This document shows positions 19,213 to 27,411 of a stretch of 64,000 bases of DNA, piece after piece. Source of the DNA: Ignavibacteria bacterium (lineage in GTDB: Bacteria; Bacteroidota; Ignavibacteria; Kapaibacteriales; UBA2268). The notes beneath the pieces are model-generated. The model worked only from the letters and a program-made list of their open reading frames with translations. It searched no databases and was not told where the DNA came from. Both the position numbers and the translations under genes were made by a program. Every line of letters starts with the position of its first letter. Position 1 is the first letter of the stretch. The stretch is taken from NCBI GenBank assembly GCA_016844745.1, contig JAERMQ010000017.1:1-64000 (forward strand), in the 5' to 3' direction.

Positions 19213-19315
19213 TTTGGTTTTTAATTTTTACGGCATTATATTTGTACTTATAAATATCGCTTAATAATGCCGCAATATTTACGGCAAATATAAGTAATTT
19301 ATACGTTCTTGTCAA
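19213..19315. promoter_or_regulatory. Face-to-face promoters with CGGCATTAT operators
   Basis: Plus strand: TTTG (19213-19216), 20 bp, TATATTTG (19237-19244), reading toward the repressor gene. Minus strand: TTG (19313-19315), 20 bp, TATATTTG (19285-19292), reading toward the acidic gene. CGGCATTAT (19231-19239) is perfectly inverted at 19264-19272, and a third CGGCA half site (19282-19286) touches the minus-strand -7 box. The two transcripts would overlap at their 5' ends by about 30 nt. This is a likely repressor switch. Confidence 0.72.
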
Positions 19316-19342
19316 GTAAAAAATACATAATAAGAAAAAAAT

Positions 19343-19762
19343 ATGGAAAAATTAAAAATTGATATAGGAAAAAGACTCTTAGAGATAAGAGAGGGACTGC
19401 TTTTTGAAGGAATAAAAGTATCGTCCGCTCAATTTGCAAAAATGTTTGGTGAGACTACGGATAAAATCCAGAACTATGAAAGGGGAGTATCCAATGTTCC
19501 GAATCATTTATTAGTTCGGTTATACAGGCGCGGGATTAATCCAACTTATATTTTAACCGGGGAAGGCTCGAAATTTGCCGATAATGAAGAAGGTCGGAAA
19601 CTGAAAACATTTCATGTTCAGGCTAAATCTGCCGATGCAAATATTATCGATATAAGAAAATTCGATACATCGACTCTTCCAACGGATGATTTGGTGCGGT
19701 TCATCAGCGTTGCAGCAGGGGATATAGGGAAGAGGCTGGAAGGTAAGAAAGGGAAAAAATAA
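19343..19762 (+). CDS. Cro/CI-type helix-turn-helix regulator
   Basis: 139 residues. An N-terminal XRE helix-turn-helix (about residues 8-70) has SSAQFAKMFGETTDKIQNYE as helices 2-3, followed by PTYILTGEGSKF, a segment typical of phage repressors. The C-terminal half is a variable linker with a Lys-rich end and lacks a peptidase domain. The probable operators lie in the upstream 150 bp. It was perhaps once linked to the S24 protein encoded downstream. Confidence 0.85.
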   Translation: MEKLKIDIGKRLLEIREGLLFEGIKVSSAQFAKMFGETTDKIQNYERGVSNVPNHLLVRLYRRGINPTYILTGEGSKFADNEEGRKLKTFHVQAKSADANIIDIRKFDTSTLPTDDLVRFISVAAGDIGKRLEGKKGKK

Positions 19763-19783
19763 AGGAATTTAATAGTTGAAGAA

Positions 19784-19951
19784 TTGAATAGCCACTACTT
19801 TTAAGTAGTGGATTATGAGAAATTTTCTTTTAATGGAATGCTTTAGCCCCAAAATTTATTATGATAATTGTTAAAGAAAGAAAGTTTTGGGATAAATCCC
19901 ACAATTACACTATTACACTTATTCCACGAGCTTAAGCTCGTGGCTATTCAA
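19784..19951. mobile_element. 168-bp non-autonomous element with terminal hairpins
   Basis: TTGAATAGCCAC (19784-19795) is perfectly inverted at 19940-19951. Each end overlaps a hairpin: 19792-19811 (CCACTACTT/AAGTAGTGG) and 19924-19943, a perfect 20-bp palindrome centred on CTTAAG. Subterminal hairpins of this kind are seen in IS200/IS605-derived elements and REP-type elements. No transposase is encoded. It sits between the HTH regulator and the S24 gene. Confidence 0.7.
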
Positions 19952-19990
19952 GTAAAATATTTAATAAGTTGATAATTTATTAATTCGATA

Positions 19991-20650
19991 ATGAAGAAAG
20001 ATGAGTACAAAGAATACACAAACTGTCTGAGCGACCATGGATTATATATACTTGCAAAAAGATTTATTATTCAGGAAAATTTAGGATTCGGTCATAACCA
20101 TTGGAAACATAAATGTATATTTGAAGAAGCCGAGCGACGCAACATTGCTATTTACGATTATGCCAAAACGGATTCATTAATTACTATCGAGTGTATTATG
20201 AATAAAATGTATGGAGCTACAATAATAGATTTAAAGCGGGTCGACCTAATGTCCGAGCATGAAATTAAAGAATTGGTTCATTCATTGGGCGCAGCAGCAA
20301 ATCATCCATTTTCAAATCAGGATGGTGTGGGAACTACCGATTTAGCAGGATTCTTCGGAATCAAATCCGAAAACCTGTATTTCGGAACAGTTTCAGGATT
20401 ATCAATGAAAAATGCGGATTTGAACAATGGGGATAGAATTACCGTCGATACTTCAGCCAAACCGGATAATGGTGATATTATAGTTGCGTTGGTCGATGGA
20501 GATGTATTTATAAAACGGTATAAATTACTCAATGGAGATATCTATCTTGAATCTGAAAACGAGGATTATGAACCTTATCGAATAACATCCCAGACTAATT
20601 TCAGCATTTTTGGAGTTGTCCGGCACCTAATAAGAGCATTGAAAAATTGA
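19991..20650 (+). CDS. S24 (LexA/UmuD/CI-type) peptidase domain protein
   Basis: 219 residues. The C-terminal S24 fold has SGLSMKNADLNNGDRI with nucleophile Ser138 and DGDVFIKRY with Lys175 as general base. A possible self-cleavage Ala-Gly bond is at 119-120 (TTDLAGFFG). The N-terminal 110 residues are not a recognisable HTH. Such proteins respond to RecA filaments by self-cleavage. With the HTH regulator upstream this looks like a split phage-type SOS switch, which is inference. Confidence 0.82.
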   Translation: MKKDEYKEYTNCLSDHGLYILAKRFIIQENLGFGHNHWKHKCIFEEAERRNIAIYDYAKTDSLITIECIMNKMYGATIIDLKRVDLMSEHEIKELVHSLGAAANHPFSNQDGVGTTDLAGFFGIKSENLYFGTVSGLSMKNADLNNGDRITVDTSAKPDNGDIIVALVDGDVFIKRYKLLNGDIYLESENEDYEPYRITSQTNFSIFGVVRHLIRALKN

Positions 20651-20730
20651 GTTATTGGTCATCAGAAAAAATAATTTAGTTTATACAAATATATTCTTGA
20701 TTTATTACTATTATAGTATTATATTTGTTA

Positions 20731-20839
20731 AGTGAGATTCTGATAATTACAGAATGTCATTCCAGCTAATGCAGGAATCTCCTCCCAGAGTGTTTAAGGG
20801 GATTCCTGCATTCGCAGGAATGACATTTTAGAACTCACC
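20731..20839. mobile_element. Palindromic element of the GCAGGAATC type
   Basis: An inner hairpin carries CATTCC..GCAGGAATCTCC and GGGGATTCCTGC..GGAATGACATT, with weaker outer arms (AAGTGAG and CTCACCT). It is related in design, though not in the inner core, to the GAAGTGAAG elements. It lies between the S24 and HMA genes. Confidence 0.7.
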
Positions 20840-20880
20840 TTAATATTTCGTAATTAAACATAAAAATTTGATTGATTAAA

Positions 20881-21543
20881 ATGAAAAAGAAACTCTTAAT
20901 ATTGATAATACCAGCCCTGTTTCTTATTTCAATGGATATTGTTGCAAAAGACTTCTCAGTACAATTTTTAACATCAGGCAATTGTTCTATGTGTGAAATA
21001 AGGATTGAAGAAGCAGTTAAGAAATTACCCGGTATAAAATATATTCATTGGGATTTTAATACAAAAATTGCTACTGTAAAATATGATATTTCAAAAATCA
21101 AACTGTATGCAATAATGACTCAAATTGCCGATACCGGTCATGATAACGAGTGGGTTCAGGCTCCGATTTATGCTTATCAAAGGCTTGTTGGAAGTTGTTG
21201 CGAATATCCAAGAACGATGGATTATTCAAAAGTGAAACCCGGATACCTCAGCTTAATGGACGTATGGCTCGATGTTGACGAATCACGGAATATTGATGAA
21301 TCCATTTCGATTTCCCCGACTTCTATTATTAATGGTGTAATAAATATTACATCACAAAACACCGTAATCCGGGATGTTAATGTTTTACTGTATTCCCTTG
21401 ATGGCTCTGTAGCGCTATCGAAACCATTCTCTAATCTATCCGATGCCAAGCTCGATGTTTCTTCGCTTCCGAAAGGCTGCTATATTGCATTAGTAAAGGA
21501 AAAGCAACGAATAATCTATAAAGCAAAATTACTACTGTTATAG
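20881..21543 (+). CDS. Secreted heavy-metal-associated (HMA) domain protein
   Basis: 220 residues from the ATG at 20881. Signal peptide to about residue 20, then an HMA fold with the metal motif GNCSMCEIRIEEAVKKLPGI (Cys-x-x-Cys) and the second half VKYDISKIKLYAIMTQIADTGHDNE. The C-terminal 70 residues (IRDVNVLLYSLDGSVAL.. LPKGCYIALVKEK) resemble a T9SS type A sorting domain. It would bind copper or another soft metal in the envelope or on the surface. An HMA domain with T9SS export is uncommon. Confidence 0.8.
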   Translation: MKKKLLILIIPALFLISMDIVAKDFSVQFLTSGNCSMCEIRIEEAVKKLPGIKYIHWDFNTKIATVKYDISKIKLYAIMTQIADTGHDNEWVQAPIYAYQRLVGSCCEYPRTMDYSKVKPGYLSLMDVWLDVDESRNIDESISISPTSIINGVINITSQNTVIRDVNVLLYSLDGSVALSKPFSNLSDAKLDVSSLPKGCYIALVKEKQRIIYKAKLLLL

Positions 21544-21609
21544 ATTATATTTAAAATTTATAAAATATCATTCCTGCGAATGAACCTTTGAGAAAAATAT
21601 TAAAAAAGG

Positions 21610-21695
21610 GAAGAAAGTCATTCGTAAGCGAAGTGAAGAATCCAAAAGCAGCATTGGGAGTGGATTCTTCACTTCGCTTACGAATGATTTTCTTC
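21610..21695. mobile_element. MITE-like core palindrome (CGTAAGCGAAG type)
   Basis: Arms at about 21610-21644 and 21661-21695 with the GTCATTCGTAAGCGAAGTG variant of the core, and the loop word GCATTGGGA. It lies in the 287-base gap between the HMA gene and the first TIG/SUMF1 gene; nothing else is recognisable there. Confidence 0.8.
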
Positions 21696-21830
21696 TTGGT
21701 TTTTGATACAGTCACGAATGACTGGCATTTTTAAAACTTCCAAAAAATTATTTCTTTTTCAAAACTTGCTAATTGTAATTTTTATTAAATTGATTTTTAT
21801 TATAAACCAGAAATTTAAAAAGGTTCAAAA

Positions 21831-24059
21831 ATGCTGAAAGATAATCTTATTAAATCGAATATAGGCATAAATACTATTGTTCCAAAGTATCATCAAAGGA
21901 TATTGAGTCAATATTTAAATGCTATCATAATCTGTATAATTTTGATATTAATGATTCCTTTTAGTGGTTGTAATGATAATTCAAGTAATAATCCTGTTCC
22001 AGCAGGTGCTCCGGTCATCGATTCGTTATCTGTTATTGAAGGTAATGCCGGTGAGATGTTAACTATATATGGCAAGAGATTCGGAGCGAACAGGGATTCC
22101 GGTTCTGTGGAAATTAATGGGATTCACGCCGAACTAAGTGATTATAAAGATTGGAAGGATAACTCTATAAAATTAACTATTCCTGTTTATGCAAGCAGCG
22201 GTAATATTTTTGTTACGGTTTCCGGCAAAAAAAGCAATGGTAAATATTTCAACGTATTAGGCGCTCAACTAAATCCGGTCATAGATTCATTAGTTCCTAA
22301 CCATGGATTGCCCGGAGAAATAATCTCAATTCATGGCAAAGCTTTCGGAAATGTTTCGGATTCCGGTTACATTATTTTTAATGCTTCTATGGTGGAAAAA
22401 CCAGATATCGTTAATTGGAATAATGTTTTAATCCAATTTAAAATACCTGCAAATTCGGTAACAGGCACTTTGGAGGTAACGGTCAATCATTTAACCAGCA
22501 ATAAAGTTAATTTAATCGTTGCTACGCCACCACAAATTATGGAAATTACTCCTTCATCGGTAAAGCAGGGTGATGAAATAGTCATAAGGGGAATTAATTT
22601 GGGAACAAAAACTTCCGAAAATTATGTTACTTTTAATGGTTACAAACCTCCCGATTTATACTATATTTCCTGGAATACGACTGAAATAAAAATGAAGGTT
22701 CCCGATGGGGCTACAAGTGGAAATATAATTGTATTTGCCGGTGGTATCAAGTCCAATCCATTCCCCGTTACAATCACACTACCACCGCCTGTCATAGAAA
22801 AAATAGTTCCAACTTACTGTAAACCCGGTGATTTTATAGAGATATATGGAATTAATTTCGGACAATCAAGGGTATCGAATTACGTGGAAATTGGGGGTAA
22901 AAGGGCAAATGATATTGATTATACAATTTGGAATAATACGATAATAAAGGTAAAAGTACCTGACGGTGCGGTTACCGGTAAAGTATTTTTATATATAAAT
23001 GGTGTTAAAAGTAATGGAATAAATATTAATATAACTTCCGAACAAAATCCGATTATCGAGGAAGTATCTCCTCCAACAGTACTTTCCGGGGATTTGATAA
23101 CCATCAAAGGGAAAAGGTTTGGAAGTACACAGGGGGTAGGTTATATATATTTGGATACTTTGAAATTGAGTAATAATAATATCCGAACATGGTCTGATAA
23201 TGAAATAACTTTTATTTTTCCCGATGCATTAAGTACAGGAAATATCGAAATCACGATATATGCTAATAATATGGCAAGTAATAAATTTACAATTGTAAAA
23301 AGCATATTGAATATTCCTGTTTCTTTAATACTTTCAGGTTCCTTTAAAATGGGTTATGACAATGGAGGTGAATGGGATAAACCGGCTCACAATGTTACAA
23401 TTTCTTATGATTATTATATAGGAAAAACCGAGATAACTCAAAAGCAATGGAAAATCGTTTTTGGCTCTACTTCAAATCCCAGCAAGTTGAAGAATGATAA
23501 TAATCCGGTAGAGCAATTAAATTGGTTTCGGGCATTAAGGTTCTGCAATTCATTATCAGCAATTGAAAACCGTACACCTTGTTATACTGTGAACGGTAGT
23601 ACTGATATTAATGAAGATGATGAAAGCCAGGTTGTGGTGTGTAATTTTAATGCCGATGGCTGGCGTCTTCCAACAGAAGCCGAATGGGAATATGCCTGCC
23701 GGGCGACAACAACAGGGGAATTCAGTGGAACTGGAAAAATTTCAGAAATGGGTTGGACAAGCCAGGATAAAGTTAACAATCCGCAGGAAGTGGCAAAGAG
23801 GAAACCAAATAAATGGGATTTATACGATATGCATGGAAATGTAATGGAGTGGTGCTGGGACGGCTTCGAGGCAACGTTTTATGAAACAAGTCCCACTAAA
23901 GACCCACGGGTAAATCCAACACTCGAAACACCGGAAAGAACGGTAAGAGGCGGTTCTTATCAAAATAGCCCTGAATTATGTTCTTCTTCTCATAGGGAGT
24001 CAATTAGTCCAACGGTTTATCAGTTCAATATCGGTTTCAGAATCGTAAGGAAGAAGTAA
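21831..24059 (+). CDS. TIG-repeat lipoprotein with C-terminal SUMF1-like domain (paralogue 1)
   Basis: 742 residues. After a membrane segment and a lipobox-like FSGC come five IPT/TIG domains, each opening with a PxI-x-x-(I/V)-x-P pattern and a GKRFG or GINFG turn. The last 240 residues form a formylglycine-generating-enzyme-like (SUMF1) domain: GSFKMGYDNG, ITQKQWK, GWRLPTEAEWEYACRA, MHGNVMEWCWDGF and GFRIVRKK. Only one cysteine is near the usual catalytic site (ELCSSSHRES), so copper-dependent FGE activity is unlikely. It is a probable surface adhesin or binding protein, with a second copy at 42.2 kb. Confidence 0.88.
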   Translation: MLKDNLIKSNIGINTIVPKYHQRILSQYLNAIIICIILILMIPFSGCNDNSSNNPVPAGAPVIDSLSVIEGNAGEMLTIYGKRFGANRDSGSVEINGIHAELSDYKDWKDNSIKLTIPVYASSGNIFVTVSGKKSNGKYFNVLGAQLNPVIDSLVPNHGLPGEIISIHGKAFGNVSDSGYIIFNASMVEKPDIVNWNNVLIQFKIPANSVTGTLEVTVNHLTSNKVNLIVATPPQIMEITPSSVKQGDEIVIRGINLGTKTSENYVTFNGYKPPDLYYISWNTTEIKMKVPDGATSGNIIVFAGGIKSNPFPVTITLPPPVIEKIVPTYCKPGDFIEIYGINFGQSRVSNYVEIGGKRANDIDYTIWNNTIIKVKVPDGAVTGKVFLYINGVKSNGININITSEQNPIIEEVSPPTVLSGDLITIKGKRFGSTQGVGYIYLDTLKLSNNNIRTWSDNEITFIFPDALSTGNIEITIYANNMASNKFTIVKSILNIPVSLILSGSFKMGYDNGGEWDKPAHNVTISYDYYIGKTEITQKQWKIVFGSTSNPSKLKNDNNPVEQLNWFRALRFCNSLSAIENRTPCYTVNGSTDINEDDESQVVVCNFNADGWRLPTEAEWEYACRATTTGEFSGTGKISEMGWTSQDKVNNPQEVAKRKPNKWDLYDMHGNVMEWCWDGFEATFYETSPTKDPRVNPTLETPERTVRGGSYQNSPELCSSSHRESISPTVYQFNIGFRIVRKK

Positions 24060-25182
24060 GCAGCCTGTAATCATCCATATCATTATAAGCCTGGACTGAT
24101 ATCCGGAACCATAATTTGCCGGAAAATGGGAAAAAAGGCATTTCAATTTTGTGATTCGTTAGAAAATAATTCCTTAACCGCATGATTTCCTCACGGGAGA
24201 CTTCGTGGTTATTTGGCAAAGGCAGACTCGCCATAGAGCCAAGCATTTCATCAGGACATGGTATTTCTAAATTATGCTTCTCAGCTATAAGTGTTCTTGC
24301 TTCCAAAACTAATGAGTGATTTCTCTTCTGCAATTCAATTCCACCTAAAGAGTAGAAAAAATCAATACTTTCATTAATGGCTAAGTAAGGGGATGGATTC
24401 TTTGTGCCTACCCAATCGAATTCCTTTGTATATCCTTGTTCATAATCCAGTGATATAACCAGGGGATGAAAATTCTGCCTGTATTGAGGAGCAACCCAAA
24501 GAAGAGCACAGCTTTTCGGAGCAAATAACCATTTATGACAATTCCCAGTGTAAAAATCAGGATTTATTTGTGAGATATTCAAATCAATCATGCCTGTTGC
24601 ATGAGCGCCGTCTATTGCCGTCAGAATACCTCTTTCACGGCATATTCGGACAATCTCATCAACCGGAAATATTAATGCTGTTGAAGATGTAATATGGTCA
24701 ATTATAATTGCTTTGGTATGGGTTGACAGTTGTTCCTTAATTTGTTTTGTAACCTCATAGCTACTACTAATTGGAAGAGGAATCTCCACTTCCTTCAATT
24801 GAAACCCAAACCGTTGACAATAATAGCGCAAAGTATTCCGTACTCCGGGATAATCATGATTTGTACATAAGATTTCATCACCCTGCTTTAATGTTGTTGA
24901 TAAATAATTCATTATTGTATTGACACCTGTCGTTGCATTATCTACGAAAACAATACCTTCAGCATCGCAATTTATCAGTTCTGCCAGTTTAGCTGCAGTT
25001 TCCCTTATTTTCCCAGGATAAAAATCAACGAAAAATTCTACAGGCTGGCGCTCTAACATTTCGTTATATCTGCGATATGCTTCTAATACCTGAATAGGTG
25101 AAGCGCCGAAGGAACCATTATTCAAAAATACCAAGTCGTTATCGAATAGCCATTGTTTTTTTATTTCTTTGCCATATAGCAT
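24037..25182 (-). CDS. Class V aminotransferase (isopenicillin-N epimerase-like)
   Basis: 381 residues, PLP-dependent fold type I. The cofactor Asp is in IDGAHATG, the Schiff-base Lys in GNCHKWLFAPK, and the substrate-site segment is VDNATTGVNTIM. Closest family in memory is the CefD-like/isopenicillin-N epimerase group, which includes cysteine desulfurase-like and epimerase enzymes; the substrate cannot be named. Its 3' end overlaps the convergent TIG/SUMF1 gene by 23 bp. Confidence 0.88.
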   Translation of the reverse strand: MLYGKEIKKQWLFDNDLVFLNNGSFGASPIQVLEAYRRYNEMLERQPVEFFVDFYPGKIRETAAKLAELINCDAEGIVFVDNATTGVNTIMNYLSTTLKQGDEILCTNHDYPGVRNTLRYYCQRFGFQLKEVEIPLPISSSYEVTKQIKEQLSTHTKAIIIDHITSSTALIFPVDEIVRICRERGILTAIDGAHATGMIDLNISQINPDFYTGNCHKWLFAPKSCALLWVAPQYRQNFHPLVISLDYEQGYTKEFDWVGTKNPSPYLAINESIDFFYSLGGIELQKRNHSLVLEARTLIAEKHNLEIPCPDEMLGSMASLPLPNNHEVSREEIMRLRNYFLTNHKIEMPFFPFSGKLWFRISVQAYNDMDDYRLLTSSLRF

Positions 25183-25529
25183 ATAATCTCCAAAATTTTA
25201 TTTCAAAACCGTTTTCAAATCCTTTTAAATTTATTTTTTATTTAGGAATTGCAATTTAATTAATTATGTAATTCAGAAGGTTTTGGAATTTGTTCTGGTA
25301 TTATTATTTGAGGTTGTTATGTTGTTTATTAAAATTTTCAATTATTAATTTTTCAATTTTCAATCAATTTCTAATTTAAAATTGATTAATTGCATCAAAA
25401 ATATTAAACATTAAATATTGAAAATTCAATGAAAATTGAAAATTGCAAAATTGAAAATTATACTCAGGTAACAGAAATAATATTTTATACTATTATGAAG
25501 ACTAATCGAAAGAAACAGAGGGAGAAAAA
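25183..25529. other. AT-rich intergenic region with TGAAAATT-type words
   Basis: 347 bases without a gene. The right half holds many imperfect copies of ATTGAAAATT and its complement AATTTTCAAT (about 25320-25465), a low-complexity inverted array. No clear promoter for the terminase gene was found. Nothing else seen. Confidence 0.6.
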
Positions 25530-27104
25530 ATGGAAAATGATAATCTATATCTCAATTTATCATCTCTGAAATCATGCACCCCTGCTTGGTTTGCCCAAAA
25601 CGTAAGCCAGGGCAAATGGAAATTGCACCCGCATCTATCCCTAATTGATGGGATACTACTTAAATCAATCCAAGGCGAATATAAAAGAATCATAGTCAAT
25701 ATGCCGCCACGTCATGGAAAATCGGAATTCATATCGGGATATTTTCCTGCATGGTATTTGGGTAAATTCCCCGATAAAAAAATTATACTTACATCTTATA
25801 ACTCAAGATTTGCTGCGGTGTGGGGGAGAAAGGTAAGGGAATTAATCCGGAATTTTGGTAAAGAGTATTTTGATGTCGGAATTGATGATTCATGCAAGGC
25901 AGCATCAGGATTCAGAATCGCTGAGCATGACGGAGAAATGTTCTGTACTGGGGCTGGAGGAACTATCACAGGTAAGGGAGCTGACCTGATTATAATAGAC
26001 GACCCGGTCAAAAATGATTCCCAGGCTCATAGTCCTGTTATTAGCGATAATATATGGGAATGGTTTAAATCCACGCTTTATACACGTCTCGAACCAAATG
26101 GAATTATTATCATAATAATGACTCGGTGGCATGACAATGACCTCTGCGGGAGATTATTGGCGACTTCGAATTTCTCAATACCAGGAAATGGATTAATTTC
26201 ATCAGAATATAATGATGATTGCGTGAAGGATAATAAGAAGATGGAGAATTTAGAGGATGGTATTTCAGATTTGGATTATGAAAATGAAAAGTGGCTGTAT
26301 ATTTGCCTTCCAGCCATAGCTGATATTAATGACCCTTTGGGAAGAAAACCCGGAGAAGCTTTGTGGGAAAAAAGATTCTCAATCAGGAAATTAAATTCCA
26401 TACGCAGGAATATAGGTTCATATTGGTTTTCAGCGCTATATCAGCAAAAGCCGAATCCTGCCGGTGGCGGTATTTTCAAGCGTCAATATTTCAAATATTT
26501 TTCAGCAGATAATGAGTTCTATTATATAAAATCGGATGGTAAATCACATTCATCGCAATCCATTTTTAGAATTGCTGATTGCCCGGTTTATGCGAGCATG
26601 GACCTGGCTACTAAAGCAAGCGAAACATCGGATTATACCGTAATATTAATTTTTGCAATCAATGACAACCGTGATATTTTTGTTCTTGATATAATTCGGG
26701 AAAGGTTCGACGGCGCTGACCACATAAAGTTGTTACACTCAGTTTTCGAAAGATGGCATCCAATTCTCATCGGTATCGAGAGCGCTCAATATCAACTAAC
26801 TCTTGTTCAGACAGCTCAGCGCAAAGGAATGCCTGTTATTCCGCTCAAAGCAACTAAAGACAAGGTATCGCGCAGTTTACCGATAGCAGCACGATTAGAA
26901 GCCGGTTCTGTATATTTCCGTGAAGGCGCACATTGGCTCGATTCTTTCGAGGATGAATTACTTGCCTTTCCTAAAGGAACACATGATGACCAGGTTGACG
27001 CATTTGCTTATATAGCGGAAATAATCCAACCAATTACGAATGCTATGCCTGTGGCTGCAACGGGAGGTAAATTCCTTAAGGATAGACTGACGCTGCAATT
27101 TTGA
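25530..27104 (+). CDS. Phage terminase large subunit (orphan)
   Basis: 524 residues. ATPase: Walker A PPRHGKSE (59-66), Walker B LIIIDD (153-158), and TRWHDNDLCGRLL as the coupling region. RNase H-like nuclease: MDLATKASETSDYTV (first Asp), IGIESAQY (Glu) and HDDQVDAFAYI (last Asp), so all catalytic residues look intact. It would package phage DNA into proheads. No small terminase, portal, capsid or tail gene is within 25 kb on either side. It may be a prophage remnant or domesticated. Confidence 0.93.
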   Translation: MENDNLYLNLSSLKSCTPAWFAQNVSQGKWKLHPHLSLIDGILLKSIQGEYKRIIVNMPPRHGKSEFISGYFPAWYLGKFPDKKIILTSYNSRFAAVWGRKVRELIRNFGKEYFDVGIDDSCKAASGFRIAEHDGEMFCTGAGGTITGKGADLIIIDDPVKNDSQAHSPVISDNIWEWFKSTLYTRLEPNGIIIIIMTRWHDNDLCGRLLATSNFSIPGNGLISSEYNDDCVKDNKKMENLEDGISDLDYENEKWLYICLPAIADINDPLGRKPGEALWEKRFSIRKLNSIRRNIGSYWFSALYQQKPNPAGGGIFKRQYFKYFSADNEFYYIKSDGKSHSSQSIFRIADCPVYASMDLATKASETSDYTVILIFAINDNRDIFVLDIIRERFDGADHIKLLHSVFERWHPILIGIESAQYQLTLVQTAQRKGMPVIPLKATKDKVSRSLPIAARLEAGSVYFREGAHWLDSFEDELLAFPKGTHDDQVDAFAYIAEIIQPITNAMPVAATGGKFLKDRLTLQF

Positions 27105-27115
27105 TTTATAATATA

Positions 27116-27226
27116 GAGTCCATCCTAAAAAGCCTAATTTGTCATTCCCACGAAAGTGGGAATCCAGTATTAGTGAGGTGTTTGGATTCCTATTTTAGTG
27201 GGAGTGACCCTTTTAAGATTAGACTC
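27116..27226. mobile_element. MITE-like element with GAGTC ends and CCCAC/GTGGG core
   Basis: Ends GAGTCCATCCTAAAAAG and CTTTTAAGATTAGACTC are imperfect 17-bp inverted repeats. Inside is GTCATTCCCACGAAAGTGGG..AATCCAG with a decayed right arm. It lies in the 307-base gap after the terminase gene. A short open frame runs through it, but its peptide is low-complexity and it is not called as a gene. Confidence 0.7.
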
Positions 27227-27411
27227 TTATTTTTAAACATTACAAAAAAATATTTTAGTGATAATACGAAGTTTCTTAATATTGCAAGTTTGTATTTAGA
27301 TTATTTTTTAGTTGTAGTTAATTTTTTTGAAAGAATAATTCGGAATTGAAGAAGAATGTAAAAAGTGAAAATAGGAACTCTATATCTCATTATAGCCAAT
27401 TTTTAATTAAT

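Noticed and set aside
19190-19315. N-terminal extension of the acidic protein
   Set aside because: It would cover the divergent promoter region; ATG 19189 has a proper AGGAGA.
21831-24059. Active formylglycine-generating enzyme (sulfatase maturation)
   Set aside because: The catalytic cysteine pair is missing and no sulfatase gene is nearby; the fold alone is retained.
25530-27104. Complete prophage around the terminase
   Set aside because: Neighbouring genes are an aminotransferase and an OmpA protein; no portal, capsid, tail or lysis genes found.
27101-27349. 82-codon open frame after the terminase gene
   Set aside because: It runs through a MITE-like element and AT-rich sequence; low-complexity peptide, no family, and overlaps the terminase stop only by chance.
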